Positions 35,721-45,405 of a DNA stretch of 64,000 nucleotides are shown here, piece after piece (within the stretch, counting starts at the first letter, position 1; each line of letters starts with the position of its first letter). Under the pieces are notes generated by a model that saw nothing but the letters and a program-made list of their open reading frames with translations, did not search any database and was not told the DNA's origin. The position numbers and the translations under genes are program-made. Source of the DNA: an uncultured Cyclobacteriaceae bacterium (GTDB taxonomy: Bacteria; Bacteroidota; Bacteroidia; Cytophagales; Cyclobacteriaceae); NCBI GenBank assembly GCA_947492745.1, contig CANLOE010000013.1:21188-85187 (forward strand), written 5' to 3'.

Positions 35721-38240
35721 TTACTCTCTTTTTCCTTCTACGAGGTATTCGGCCAGATTTCCAAAAGCAATCTTACCTCGAAATTCATTCTCTACCACGA
35801 AGGCATCCATTTCGACGCCGATTTTCTCATTATTTTCAAGTAGTATTTCGAATTTTATCTTTAAGTCATTGTCAACGAACTTGACTTGGTCGAAATCATA
35901 GGTGTTTCCTGTAGCTGCCGAGTAGAAAATTCCTTTGTATTTATTCTTTTTTCCCTTGAGCTTAAGGTATCCCATAGTAGGATCCCTGTCTTCGGTCTGT
36001 AGGAGCAGATTCCAGGTTCCTGCCAGTTTACGGGGTGCTTTCCCCCCTTTTGCCTTGAACTTGTCAAACTTGGAAACTAGGTTTTCCCTTGGAAATACGT
36101 TGTTACGGACATTGGTATCTGCTGTTTTTTGCTTTGGGTCAAGCTGGACACTTTTGACTTCTCTGTCCACCACGAATACTTTGGTCACTTGATTTTCATT
36201 TTTTCTCCATATTTCGGCAGGGATATGTTCCGTAGCCTGTGTCCCGTCCTTGAAGATGAAATTGACCAATAGAGGAGTTACCAGTCCTCCCTTATTGGTA
36301 AACTTGATCTCATAATAATGTTTGTCTGACAATCGTTTACGGAGGGCTTCATCTTCGATGGAGTTCCTGAACTCGCCATATTCAGTACTGCCTGTCTCCG
36401 ACATGGAAAACGTGTTGGGAGAAAGGCTCAGTTCCTGAGAGGTATTGGCGGATACCGTTTGTCCTTCATCTATGGCTTGCCCTTTTTCCATACGGTACCA
36501 TTTGACATCGCTCACGTCCACATCTACATGATCGGTAGTGTAGAACCAGCCCCTCCAGAACCAATCAAGGTCTACCGCGGAGGCATCTTCCATACTTCTA
36601 AAGAAGTCAGCTGGTTTAGGATGCTTAAAGGCCCACCGTTGTGCATATTCCTTAAATGCGGCATCGAACAATTCGGGCCCCATGACCGTTTCACGAAGCA
36701 GCGTAAGTGCTGCCGAGGGCTTTCCATAAGCATTATAGCCCAGCTGCTTTACTTGTTCCGAATTGGTCATTATGGGGGTAATATACTTTTTGTCCAACTT
36801 CATGTAAGGGACTATTCCTTTAGGAGAGCCCCACTCCAGAGAAAAATCGGGGTAGCGCTCTCGTTTTGTCTCTCTTTCCAGAAAAGAATTGAGTCCCTCG
36901 TCCATCCATGTCCATTGGCGCTCATCTGAGTTGACGATCATCGGGAAGAAATTATGGCCGATTTCATGGACGATAACACCGACCGTACTTTCCAGTTTTT
37001 GCTGAGAGTAACTACCGTTGGCATTGGGGCGACCCCAGTTGAAACATATCATCGGATACTCCATCCCTATGGATGCCGTATGTACCGATATGGCCACGGG
37101 ATAGGGGTAGTCAAAGGTCCGCTCTGAGTAGACTTCCAAGGTATTCTTGATGGCCTTGGTGGACTCTTTGTCCCATAAGGGCATGGCCTCCTTAGGGTAA
37201 AAAGACATGGCCAAAGGCGTCTTGCTCCCTGTCTTAACGGCCTGTGCATCCCACACGAACTTACGTGAAGAAGCAAAAGCAAAATCCCGGACATTTTCCG
37301 CGTGGAACACCCAAGTCCTCTCTTCTTTGGACTTGTTTTTTTCACTGGCCTCGGCCTCCTCTTTGGAAACGATGAATACCGGAGCATCAAAAGTAGTCTT
37401 CGCTCTGGTAAATCGCTCTAAGGATTTGGAATTCAGTGCCTTTTCGGGATTTTGTAATTCGCCCGTAGCGGCAACGACATGATCTGCGGGAACAGTGATG
37501 TCCACCTTGAAATCCCCAAAGGTAAGGGCAAACTCCCCATTGCCGATAAACTGTTTGTTCTGCCAACCGTTGATATCATCGTACACGGCCATCCTAGGGT
37601 ACCACTGGGCCAGCGTATAGATGTAATTATCATCTTCAGGGAAATATTCATAACCACTACGTCCGTCGAACTTCATGCGGTCGTTGATATTATAGGACCA
37701 GGTAATGGCAAACGTATAACTTTCACCTGTTGCCAAGGTTTTCGGAAGATCTACCCGCATCATTGTCCTGTTGATGGTATGAGGTAGTTTGTTGCCGGCT
37801 TTATCCGTTACGGAACCGATGGCAAAACCTCCTACATAGTCAAAGCTACTAAAGGTAGTGGCCATGTCCTTTGTGGAGACAGTAGGTTCTGCTACCTGCG
37901 TAGAGGTGACATCGTTCAGATTGCCTTTGGCCCTTACATTTTGGTCTAGCTGTACCCATAGATAACGCAGGTTATCAGGGGAATTATTGGTATAGGTGAT
38001 GGTCTCACTTCCTTGAACACGTTGTTCGCTATCATCCAACTTAACACTGATGGTATAATCGGCCCGCTGCTGCCAATACTTTTCACCGGGAGCACCTGAG
38101 CCTGTACGATATTCATTGGGCGTAGCAAGGTCGGTACCCAACTGCTCAAATTTTCCCTGCCAGTCTATCTGTGCTTGCCCTTGGGTCATCGCCAAGAGGA
38201 CCATACAGAAAGGAATTATTCTCTTTAGTTTCATATACAT
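35721..38240 (-). CDS. M1 family metallopeptidase with C-terminal extension (839 aa)
   Basis: This predicted exported zinc aminopeptidase has a signal peptide ending near GQAQ. The M1 exopeptidase motif is GMEYPMICFNWGRP rather than a plain GAMEN, and the zinc site is HEIGHNFF (His425, His429) plus Glu448 in WMDEGLNSF, so catalysis should be possible. Compared with its neighbour it carries an extra C-terminal domain of about 100 residues (KLAGTWNLLLQTEDRDPTMGYLKLKG ...), a lipocalin-like beta region. The upstream paralogue ends 76 bp before it, so the two are co-transcribed. They probably act on peptides outside the cytoplasm. Confidence 0.9.
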   Translation of the reverse strand: MYMKLKRIIPFCMVLLAMTQGQAQIDWQGKFEQLGTDLATPNEYRTGSGAPGEKYWQQRADYTISVKLDDSEQRVQGSETITYTNNSPDNLRYLWVQLDQNVRAKGNLNDVTSTQVAEPTVSTKDMATTFSSFDYVGGFAIGSVTDKAGNKLPHTINRTMMRVDLPKTLATGESYTFAITWSYNINDRMKFDGRSGYEYFPEDDNYIYTLAQWYPRMAVYDDINGWQNKQFIGNGEFALTFGDFKVDITVPADHVVAATGELQNPEKALNSKSLERFTRAKTTFDAPVFIVSKEEAEASEKNKSKEERTWVFHAENVRDFAFASSRKFVWDAQAVKTGSKTPLAMSFYPKEAMPLWDKESTKAIKNTLEVYSERTFDYPYPVAISVHTASIGMEYPMICFNWGRPNANGSYSQQKLESTVGVIVHEIGHNFFPMIVNSDERQWTWMDEGLNSFLERETKRERYPDFSLEWGSPKGIVPYMKLDKKYITPIMTNSEQVKQLGYNAYGKPSAALTLLRETVMGPELFDAAFKEYAQRWAFKHPKPADFFRSMEDASAVDLDWFWRGWFYTTDHVDVDVSDVKWYRMEKGQAIDEGQTVSANTSQELSLSPNTFSMSETGSTEYGEFRNSIEDEALRKRLSDKHYYEIKFTNKGGLVTPLLVNFIFKDGTQATEHIPAEIWRKNENQVTKVFVVDREVKSVQLDPKQKTADTNVRNNVFPRENLVSKFDKFKAKGGKAPRKLAGTWNLLLQTEDRDPTMGYLKLKGKKNKYKGIFYSAATGNTYDFDQVKFVDNDLKIKFEILLENNEKIGVEMDAFVVENEFRGKIAFGNLAEYLVEGKRE

Positions 38241-38316
38241 GCTGTTTTAAACCTCTGGGTAATGAGAGGAGACCATAAGCTTGTTATAACTTGGGCCTAC
38301 TCTCCTTTTTTTGGGC

Positions 38317-40536
38317 TTACTCCTTATTATTGCTTTTGAACCTATCGAACTGTGAGGGCACGCCTACTTTTGGAAACACATTATTGTTCAGGTCGGTATC
38401 GGCAGTTTCCTGAAAAGGGTCCATGACGATAGTGCTTACTTCCTTGTCCAACATAAATACCTTCACTGCGGTATTTTCGTTCATTCTCCATATCTCGGCA
38501 GGTATACGCTCGATTTGCTTGGAGCCGTCCTTGAAGGTAAACTCAACAATAATGGGCATGACCAGCCCTCCTTTATTTTTGAATACGATTTCATAGAAAT
38601 GTTTATCGTCGAATTTTTTCCTGATGGAGGCATTGTCTACCCTGTTCATGAACTCACCGTAAGCATTGTCATTGGTATCTTCAATAGTAAAGGTTTCATA
38701 ACCACCACTGAAATCCTTATTGGACTTTTCTCTATCTACTTTTATATCAGTAGATTCGGGAGCGCGGCTTTTCGTTTTCACTCGGAACCATTTTACCCTA
38801 TCTACTTCCATGTCCACATGGTCCACGGTATAGAACCATCCTCTCCAGAACCAGTCCAGGTCTACGGCCGAAGCATCTTCCATAGTACGGAAAAAATCTG
38901 CGGGCATCGGATGTTTGAAAGCCCACCGTTGCGCATATTCCTTAAAGGATTTATCAAATAGCTCGGGTCCCATAACCGTTTCCCTGAGGATGTTCAGTGC
39001 AGTGGCCGGTTTGGCATAGGCATTGTTCCCAAACTGCTTTATCTGCTCAGAGTTGGTCATGATAGGGCGTATCTGTCTTTTGTCCCCTTTCATATAAGGC
39101 ACGATTTTGCGGGCAGGTCCTCTTCGGGAAGGAAAATCGGTATACTGTTCCTGCTCCGTTCTGTACTGTACAAACGTATTTAGCCCCTCGTCCATCCAGG
39201 TCCACTGCCGTTCGTCGGAGTTGATGATCATCGGGAAAAAATTATGGCCTACTTCATGGATAATGACACCGATCATTCTGTATTTTGTCTGATCGCTATA
39301 GCTACCGTCCGGGTTGGGTCGGCCGAAGTTGAAGCAGATCATGGGGTACTCCATGCCTATGGAGGCAGCATGTACGGAGATGGCTACAGGGTAGGGATAA
39401 TCGATAGTGTACTTGGAGTAGGTCTCCAAAGTATTCTTCACCGCTTTGGTGGATTCTTTTTCCCAGAGTGGATTGCCTTCTTTCGGGTAATAGGACATGG
39501 CGAGTGGCGTATTGTCACCTACTTTTACTGCTTGGGCATCCCAGAGGAACTTACGTGATGAAGCGAAAGCAAAATCGCGTACATTGGTGGCTTGAAACTC
39601 CCAAGTCTTTTTTGAAGTAGACTTTTTACTTTCATTGGCTACGGCCTCCTCCTGTGTGATGATCAGGACAGGCTTTTCAAAGGATTTCTTTGCTTTTTCG
39701 AATCTTTCCAGTTGGGTTTTACTCAATATCGACTTGGCATTCTTCAGCTCTCCCGTAGCGGCCACCACATGGTCCGAAGGTACGGTTATCTTTACGCTAT
39801 AGTCTCCAAAGGTCAGTGCAAACTCACCATTGCCCAGAAACTGCTTGTTCTGCCAGCCGTTCACATCATCGTAAAGGGCCATACGGGGATACCACTGTGC
39901 TATGGTATAGAGATAATTATCATCTTCCGGGAAATATTCGTAACCTCCTCTGCCGCCGAGTTTCATACGATCGTTGATATTGTAATACCAGTTGATAGAG
40001 AAACTGTAAGAAGCCTTGGGTTTGAGCGGGGCGGGCAGGTCGATACGCATCATTGTTTTGTTGACGGTATATGGGAGCGATTTGCCACTTTTATCCTTGA
40101 CCGACTTCAATTTGAAACCTCCATCATAATCATAAGCTCCCAGAACGCCCGCGACTGCCTTGGTGCTGGCACTGTCCATGATCATGGTCTCCCTGACCTT
40201 GAGCGTGTTGGTGTTTTTTTCGCGTACGTTCTGGTCCAGCTGTACCCAGAGGTACTTCAGTGTATGTGGCGAATTATTGGTGTAGGTGATGGTTTCATTA
40301 CCAATGATTTTCTGTTGATCGTCGTCCAACTCTACATTGATATTATAATCGGCTTTTTGCTGCCAATATTCTTTCCCGGGTGCTCCCGAACCCGTACGGT
40401 AGGAATTAGGGGTAGGCAGGTCACTGCCCAATTGTTCGAACTTACCTTGCCATTCCTTTTGCGCCATAGAGGACTCTATCTGGAAGACCAGAAGGACGAA
40501 AAGGAGTAATGGAATCTTCTTCATTTTGTTGTTCAT
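38317..40536 (-). CDS. M1 family metallopeptidase (739 aa), tandem paralogue
   Basis: It is closely similar along its length to the 839-residue neighbour: both begin with a WQGKFEQLGxDL..PNxYRTGSGAPG segment. The zinc site is HEVGHNFF followed by WMDEGLNTF, and GMEYPMICFNFGRPN is conserved. The signal peptide ends near SMAQ. It lacks the C-terminal extension and ends after the FPKVGVPSQFDRFKS segment. It is the first of the two tandem genes in transcription order, and the pair is best explained by local duplication. Confidence 0.9.
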   Translation of the reverse strand: MNNKMKKIPLLLFVLLVFQIESSMAQKEWQGKFEQLGSDLPTPNSYRTGSGAPGKEYWQQKADYNINVELDDDQQKIIGNETITYTNNSPHTLKYLWVQLDQNVREKNTNTLKVRETMIMDSASTKAVAGVLGAYDYDGGFKLKSVKDKSGKSLPYTVNKTMMRIDLPAPLKPKASYSFSINWYYNINDRMKLGGRGGYEYFPEDDNYLYTIAQWYPRMALYDDVNGWQNKQFLGNGEFALTFGDYSVKITVPSDHVVAATGELKNAKSILSKTQLERFEKAKKSFEKPVLIITQEEAVANESKKSTSKKTWEFQATNVRDFAFASSRKFLWDAQAVKVGDNTPLAMSYYPKEGNPLWEKESTKAVKNTLETYSKYTIDYPYPVAISVHAASIGMEYPMICFNFGRPNPDGSYSDQTKYRMIGVIIHEVGHNFFPMIINSDERQWTWMDEGLNTFVQYRTEQEQYTDFPSRRGPARKIVPYMKGDKRQIRPIMTNSEQIKQFGNNAYAKPATALNILRETVMGPELFDKSFKEYAQRWAFKHPMPADFFRTMEDASAVDLDWFWRGWFYTVDHVDMEVDRVKWFRVKTKSRAPESTDIKVDREKSNKDFSGGYETFTIEDTNDNAYGEFMNRVDNASIRKKFDDKHFYEIVFKNKGGLVMPIIVEFTFKDGSKQIERIPAEIWRMNENTAVKVFMLDKEVSTIVMDPFQETADTDLNNNVFPKVGVPSQFDRFKSNNKE

Positions 40537-40715
40537 GTGTAGGAAAATTGATTATTAGGACTGTAAACTGAGCGGGTAGAACCCGAGTACTTTACAGTAA
40601 AACTATTCTAATTGTAATTGATTACAAGATACTTATCATACCTTATCTCAAAAAAAGCTGACAGACCTACAATATGCGTGTACCGTAACCACAGCATCGG
40701 ATTTAGGGCTCATCA

Positions 40716-41297
40716 TCACCAAAACTTAGCTTCGAACACCAGTAATAGGGCGATCCCCGCAATCGCCGAAGAAATAATCAAACGCCAATCGCGACGAGCA
40801 ATCCCGAAAATATTCACGTTAAGGAAAGTAATTGTCAGGAAAATCACAATGATTATTATTTGACCAAGCTCTAAACCTATATTAAAGGCCAATAACTGGG
40901 TTGTAACATTGTCGCTCATCAAAATAGATTTCAAATCACTGCCATAGGCCATACCATGGACTAGCCCGAAGAATATCGCCAGAAAATAATTGGTCTGTAT
41001 TTTTCTGTTATTAACGAAGGACTCTTTCATGAAAAGATTGGAAACGGCAGTAATCAATATGGTAACCGGAATCAAAAACTCTACCAGCGATTTGTTGATA
41101 TGGAGTATATCAAAAACCAATAGTGCCAGTGTTATGGAGTGCCCAATTGAGAAGGCGGTGACCAATATGAGCACTTGCCTCCACTCTCTGAGCGTATAAA
41201 GGGCACCTAGGGCAAGGATAAATAGGATATGGTCCATACCCTCGATATCGATAATATGCTGCCAGCCCAGGTCGAAATAGATTTTGAATTCGGACAT
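40716..41297 (-). CDS. HupE/UreJ family membrane protein
   Basis: This 193-residue integral membrane protein with about six helices has HupE/UreJ-type motifs WQHIIDIEGMDHILFILAL and FSIGHSITLAL, then LVHGMAYGSDL, where conserved His/Asp residues could bind metal. Family members are suggested nickel or cobalt permeases. It lies 179 bp upstream of the M1 peptidases and is divergent from a DUF6702-like gene whose probable start is 75 bp away. That arrangement suggests joint control. Confidence 0.85.
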   Translation of the reverse strand: MSEFKIYFDLGWQHIIDIEGMDHILFILALGALYTLREWRQVLILVTAFSIGHSITLALLVFDILHINKSLVEFLIPVTILITAVSNLFMKESFVNNRKIQTNYFLAIFFGLVHGMAYGSDLKSILMSDNVTTQLLAFNIGLELGQIIIIVIFLTITFLNVNIFGIARRDWRLIISSAIAGIALLLVFEAKFW

Positions 41298-41338
41298 TTA
41301 ATTATTATGATTTCTTCTCTTCATGTAATTATAATGTA

Positions 41339-41346
41339 TAATTTTG
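41339..41346 (+). promoter_or_regulatory. Bacteroidota -7 element (TAATTTTG)
   Basis: It matches TAnnTTTG and lies 26 bp before the preferred start of the DUF6702-like gene. It argues against any start upstream of 41346. Confidence 0.4.
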
Positions 41347-41372
41347 AAAAAGTTAAAATTAGATTCCATTCT

Positions 41373-41882
41373 ATGCGACAGTTTGTTATTTTATGGATGG
41401 CCCTACTGCTACCCTTCGCACTACTCGCCGACCTACATCCCATGCATGTCAGCGTCTGTGAGATTGAGTATGACAAGCATACCAAAAGCTTGGAAATCAG
41501 TCAGCAGATCTTTATCGATGACCTGGAAAGAACCTTGCAGAATTCCTTGGGAAAGAACAACTTGGACCTAATGGAGCCGGGCGAGGAATTAAGTACCGAT
41601 GAGCTTGTGGAGAATTATATTGCTGAGCATGTAAGCTTCAAAGTCAATGGAAAAGAAAAGGATTATGTTTTTATCGGGTATGAAGCAGTAGGTGAGGTAC
41701 TGCGCTTTTACCTCGAAATCGAGAATATCAGACGTTTGAAGTCTTTAGAGGTCACCAATACCGTATTGTTGGACGAATTCGACGATCAGACCAATCTGGT
41801 CCACCTGACCTATAACGGCGACGTGAACAGCCTGCGACTTCGGCCCAATGAGGGTACTGATATCTTCCGGGTCTCGGAGTAG
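41373..41882 (+). CDS. DUF6702-like exported protein
   Basis: From the ATG at 41373 the protein has 169 residues with a signal peptide (MRQFVILWMALLLPFALLA). HPMHVSVCEIEYDKHTKSLEISQQIFIDDLERTL follows, the opening I associate with DUF6702 proteins next to HupE/UreJ genes. The remainder is beta-rich with EVLRFYLEIENI. In-frame codons from 41229 would overlap the divergent HupE gene and a likely promoter, so they are excluded. Role unknown; possibly a periplasmic partner of the membrane protein. Confidence 0.75.
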   Translation: MRQFVILWMALLLPFALLADLHPMHVSVCEIEYDKHTKSLEISQQIFIDDLERTLQNSLGKNNLDLMEPGEELSTDELVENYIAEHVSFKVNGKEKDYVFIGYEAVGEVLRFYLEIENIRRLKSLEVTNTVLLDEFDDQTNLVHLTYNGDVNSLRLRPNEGTDIFRVSE

Positions 41883-42153
41883 TGGCGTTATTCGGCTTAG
41901 AGGGGTACTGACAATATAATCAGATTCTGCTAACACTCACTCCGAGGTAGCCTCACTGATAAAGATAGCATCATTACAGGCAAAGTCTCAACCATACGTA
42001 CAGCACTGTAACACGATAGGGAAAGCTAAGGCTTGATCTGGATGGAATGTTGATCCTGCGAATCCCACGTTTTACCTGGAAATCAATAAAATACATCTGA
42101 AAATAAAAGAGATACGCTTCAAAACGGCCTCCAAGTCTATGATCTAGGTTTAA

Positions 42154-42319
42154 CCCAAAATGTCCATTAGAAAATCTATTCCGGACTTAACTGGCTTCAA
42201 ATCAGTAAATAAATACGTTTTTTGAATTCACCGTAGCGGTGCTACGCTGAACCCAAGAAAACGCACTGATTTATTGCCATTTAAGTCCTCATGACGAAGT
42301 TCCAACGAACATTCTGGGT
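42154..42319. mobile_element. AACCCA-B element, copy 3, TTAA target duplication
   Basis: It matches the copy at 13349 closely and in the same orientation, and is flanked by TTAA at 42150-42153 and 42320-42323. The right TTAA supplies the stop codon (TAA on the minus strand) of the RNA ligase-like gene. The preceding spacer 41883-42149 shows no gene. Confidence 0.8.
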
Positions 42320-42877
42320 TTAATGTCCGAAGGCAAAGGCTTTCAATACTTCCCAGTGTTTACCGTTGTGTTTGAGTAGGCTTAAGCAGGGCACAGTGCA
42401 GGTCGCGGAGAAAGGACGACCTCCCAGTCGGCTCCAGGCCGCTTCAAAGTATTCTTTTTTCAAATCTCTGAATGCCAAGGTCAAGTGTGGTTTGAAAGGG
42501 CGGCTGCGGTAGTCGGCATTGAACAGGTATAGGGACCGCTTCATTTTCCGGTGCAACGCGGCCTGTAAGGCCATGAGTGCGGCATCAGGTGCTACATGGA
42601 TATAGATTACCCGTGGAGGAAAGGCACCGAAACCGTCAAACCTTAGAGTGGGGGCTGCTGTGTCCGTAGCGAAGGAGGTCAGGACCTGCTCCAGTTTGCC
42701 CTCTTTGCGCTCCTTCCAGCGAAAAGGCATGTGCAGTGTTATATGTGGTGGGGATTTTAGCGCTGCGTGACTATCATAACGCTGGGCAAACTCTTCTTTC
42801 CACTCCTGCGCCATTTTGTGGATATCCGTTGAGGGCAGTAGGGCAATAAAGTACAAACGGTCCTCAGGCTTGGGCAT
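42320..42877 (-). CDS. 2'-5' RNA ligase / cyclic phosphodiesterase-like protein (2H superfamily)
   Basis: This 185-residue protein of the 2H phosphoesterase superfamily has the two HxT motifs HITLHMPF (about residue 47) and HLTLAFRD (about 136) forming the catalytic pair. Enzymes of this group act on 2',3'-cyclic phosphate RNA ends or nucleotide cyclic phosphates. The start at 42877 gives MPKPEDRLYFIALLPS and overlaps the 3' end of the AraC gene by 14 nt; more upstream in-frame codons lie entirely inside that gene. The stop codon lies in the TTAA of an inserted repeat. Confidence 0.82.
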   Translation of the reverse strand: MPKPEDRLYFIALLPSTDIHKMAQEWKEEFAQRYDSHAALKSPPHITLHMPFRWKERKEGKLEQVLTSFATDTAAPTLRFDGFGAFPPRVIYIHVAPDAALMALQAALHRKMKRSLYLFNADYRSRPFKPHLTLAFRDLKKEYFEAAWSRLGGRPFSATCTVPCLSLLKHNGKHWEVLKAFAFGH

Positions 42878-43718
42878 TGGTCGCTTTTTCGGTGGATTTC
42901 CGTTCTTTAAAATCTTTAGGGGACAGACCTTCCCGTGATTTGAAAAAACGGCTGAAAGACTGGAGGTCATCGTATCCGATTTCATAGGCGATATCGGATA
43001 TCGCCTTGTCCGTATAGGTCAGTAACCTTCGGGCTTCGAGCATGATTCTGCTCTGGACAATCTGTAAGGGACTCTTGTTATTGTATTTGGCGAAGAGGTT
43101 AGAGAGTGTTTTGGGGGATTTATGAAGGAGGTCGGCATAATCGGCTACTTTATGTAGTGTGCGGAAGTGGGTTTCTACCAGATAGTTGAACTCCCGAACG
43201 ATATTGAGGTCCGCGGTATCTCTCATGGTAACGGTATGTTGTTGTTTATAAAGACGGGTGCATAGGATGATCAATCGCTTGAGCATCATCTGTAGCATTT
43301 CGGCCTGTAGATTATCGGGAGATTTCATCTCTAGGCTGAACATTCTCCAGAGCAGATCGAATTTTTCCTTCTCGCTTTCAGGAATACAGATTTCCGGTAC
43401 CTGAGAGGCACCGAAAAATAGAATACCCTTACAACTTACTTCATTATCATGGTCGGCAATACAATAAAAAGCCCTGTTGAACTTGATCAGACGAGCCGTC
43501 CCGATGTGCTTGACGTTGACTTTATGGAACTCGGTCAAACAGAGGATATGGTTCGGTTTTAGGCTGAAGTCCACACCATCGATATTCAGGTGTGTTTCCT
43601 GTTCGGTGGACCATACGATAGTCAGTCCGCTTTCCAGCCTATCTTTCAGCAAGTGACAGTTACTTGATGATAGGTCGGATAAAATCAGGATTTCATCGTT
43701 GTTTCCTTTGTAGTCCAT
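42864..43718 (-). CDS. AraC family transcriptional regulator
   Basis: This 284-residue protein has an N-terminal cupin-like sensing part (about residues 10-140) and a C-terminal AraC DNA-binding domain with two helix-turn-helix units. They read VADYADLLHKSPKTLSNLFAKYNNKSPLQIV and ISDIAYEIGYDDLQSFSRFFKSREGLSPKDFK. It overlaps the RNA ligase-like gene, suggesting one transcript. A TAGTTTTG (reverse strand, 43782-43789) is a good -7 candidate upstream. Target genes cannot be inferred from sequence. Confidence 0.9.
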   Translation of the reverse strand: MDYKGNNDEILILSDLSSSNCHLLKDRLESGLTIVWSTEQETHLNIDGVDFSLKPNHILCLTEFHKVNVKHIGTARLIKFNRAFYCIADHDNEVSCKGILFFGASQVPEICIPESEKEKFDLLWRMFSLEMKSPDNLQAEMLQMMLKRLIILCTRLYKQQHTVTMRDTADLNIVREFNYLVETHFRTLHKVADYADLLHKSPKTLSNLFAKYNNKSPLQIVQSRIMLEARRLLTYTDKAISDIAYEIGYDDLQSFSRFFKSREGLSPKDFKERKSTEKATNAQA

Positions 43719-43816
43719 AGACTTGGGTTTGAATCGTTAGCTAGTACTGGATCTGAAATTTAGGTAAACCCTTGTCCCTAGCAAAACTAATTGTCCGATT
43801 ACAAACCCCGATGTCT

Positions 43817-44341
43817 TTAAAACGCACTTTCTAGCCCTTCTTGTACTTTTGCATTCCCCGTTTTCATAGGAGGCAGGTATTTTTCATACGAAGGAGACTC
43901 GGCCGTTTCCTTGATAAGGCGGTTCCTCAATGCCATTAGCTTCGTCAGGTACCTTTTCATGAACAAGCGGTCCACCACTCGTCCGAGTAGACCGAGAGGA
44001 GAGCGGTACACGATCCGGTCTATCATGATGGTATCCTTTCCGTGTCCCGAAAATCGATGTTCATGGTAGAAATAAGAGAAAGGCCCACTGACCATTTGAT
44101 CGATAAACCGCTCGGGGGATTCACTGAGTGTAATCTTACTGGTCAGCCGGAAAGGGAAGCCGAAATGTATGGCCTTCCAGGTCACCTGTTGTCCAAAGTC
44201 GATAAGCCCCGTCCGGACACCCGCTACGGCCTTCTCCCTTGTATGTTGGAAGGTGTCTTGATGTAGGTCGATGCTACGGGCGAGATCAAAGCACAGTGTC
44301 TTTGGAGCTTTGATAGAGGTAGTTTGCGTGATGACAGCCAT
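43817..44341 (-). CDS. SRPBCC (START-like) ligand-binding family protein
   Basis: This 174-residue protein has the opening ITQTTSIKAPKTLCFDLARSIDLH and the DFGQQVTWKAIHFGFPFRLTSKI / FSYFYHEHRFSGHGKDTIMIDRIVYRSPLG strands typical of the cell-division-inhibitor-like SRPBCC group. That group often accompanies TIGR01777 epimerases. The start at 44341 is chosen because the fold begins there. It is the last gene of the operon membrane protein - epimerase - SRPBCC, next to a GbsR regulator. Ligand unknown. Confidence 0.8.
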   Translation of the reverse strand: MAVITQTTSIKAPKTLCFDLARSIDLHQDTFQHTREKAVAGVRTGLIDFGQQVTWKAIHFGFPFRLTSKITLSESPERFIDQMVSGPFSYFYHEHRFSGHGKDTIMIDRIVYRSPLGLLGRVVDRLFMKRYLTKLMALRNRLIKETAESPSYEKYLPPMKTGNAKVQEGLESAF

Positions 44342-44458
44342 AATCGAATATCTTTTTTTTCCATTGAATACTTTCAGGTATTTCCTCATTGGCCCTATTG
44401 TTCAGGGCAAATAGAAAATGAATAAGTTCCAGTTTGTTAGAATGCTTGCGTCGTGAAT

Positions 44459-45394
44459 TCATAACAAAGGTTTTTTGCGAATGTTCAGAAGATGCATCAA
44501 CGCCACTTGCGCATGGGGAAATGAAAACCGAAAACCCTCCTTTAGCAGCCTTGTGGGCAGCACCCAACGGCTTTTGAGAAGGAGCTCGGTTTCCGTTCTC
44601 AGGAAGAAGGCACCGATTTCGAGGAGCCAGACCGGGCTGGGCAGGCCGAAACTCTTACCTAGCGCTCGGCGAAGCAATGCCATGAAATCCCGGTTGAGGA
44701 GCGGGGCAGGAGCAGTACAGTTATAAATGCCCGTAGAGGCGGGATTATCCAAGAACCACTGGACTATCCTGATAAAGTCATCTTCGTGTAGCCAGGTCAT
44801 ATACTGTCCTCCATCACCATGCTTGCCGCCAAGGCCTATTTTCGCCATTCTGGCTAAGGGCGAAAGGGCACCCCCGTTTTTACCCAGTACAATACCTATG
44901 CGCAGACATACTTTTCTAGTAAAGGGAAGAGAGCTCTTTTCGAAGGCCTGCTCCCATTTTCTACATACATCCACGGAAAAACCCTCACCGTACTCCCCTT
45001 CGTACTCGTCCATAGCACGATCAGTAGCATGGCGGTATATAGTGGCCGAAGAGGCATTGATCCAAAGCGAGGGTGGATTGTTACACGCTTGCACTGCCCT
45101 GTTCAGTACACGTGTGGCCTCCAAACGTGAGCTATAAATAGCAGCTTTGTTTTTCTCCGTATAACGACAGTCCACGGATTTTCCCACGAAGTTGATCAGC
45201 ACCTCGGCACCCTCCAGCTCATGGGACCATACCCCCAGACTACGGGCATCCCATGAAATATAGCTTATGCCCTGTTCGTTACTGTTCTTTCTGCTCCTAC
45301 TGAGTACCAGTACACGGTAACCCTTGGCGATGAAGTGACTACTGAGCAAATAGCCCAAAAAACCTGTTCCACCCGCTATAATTATTTTTTTCAT
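44459..45394 (-). CDS. TIGR01777 family NAD(P)-dependent epimerase-like protein
   Basis: This 311-residue short-chain dehydrogenase/reductase-type protein has the dinucleotide motif IAGGTGFLGYLL at the N-terminus. WINASSATIYRHATDRAMDE and the C-terminal DUF1731 segment (LPSPVWLLEIGAFFLRTETELLLKSRWVLPTRLLKEGFRF) fit the family described as YfcH/SulA-like. The ATG at 45394 sits 11 bp after the stop of the upstream membrane gene. Its reaction is not known. Confidence 0.88.
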   Translation of the reverse strand: MKKIIIAGGTGFLGYLLSSHFIAKGYRVLVLSRSRKNSNEQGISYISWDARSLGVWSHELEGAEVLINFVGKSVDCRYTEKNKAAIYSSRLEATRVLNRAVQACNNPPSLWINASSATIYRHATDRAMDEYEGEYGEGFSVDVCRKWEQAFEKSSLPFTRKVCLRIGIVLGKNGGALSPLARMAKIGLGGKHGDGGQYMTWLHEDDFIRIVQWFLDNPASTGIYNCTAPAPLLNRDFMALLRRALGKSFGLPSPVWLLEIGAFFLRTETELLLKSRWVLPTRLLKEGFRFSFPHAQVALMHLLNIRKKPLL

Positions 45395-45405
45395 CTTTGT
45401 TCGGT

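Noticed and set aside
41229..41372. Upstream extension of the DUF6702-like gene
   Set aside because: It would run through the divergent HupE/UreJ start and a -7 element, and the signal peptide begins only at 41373.
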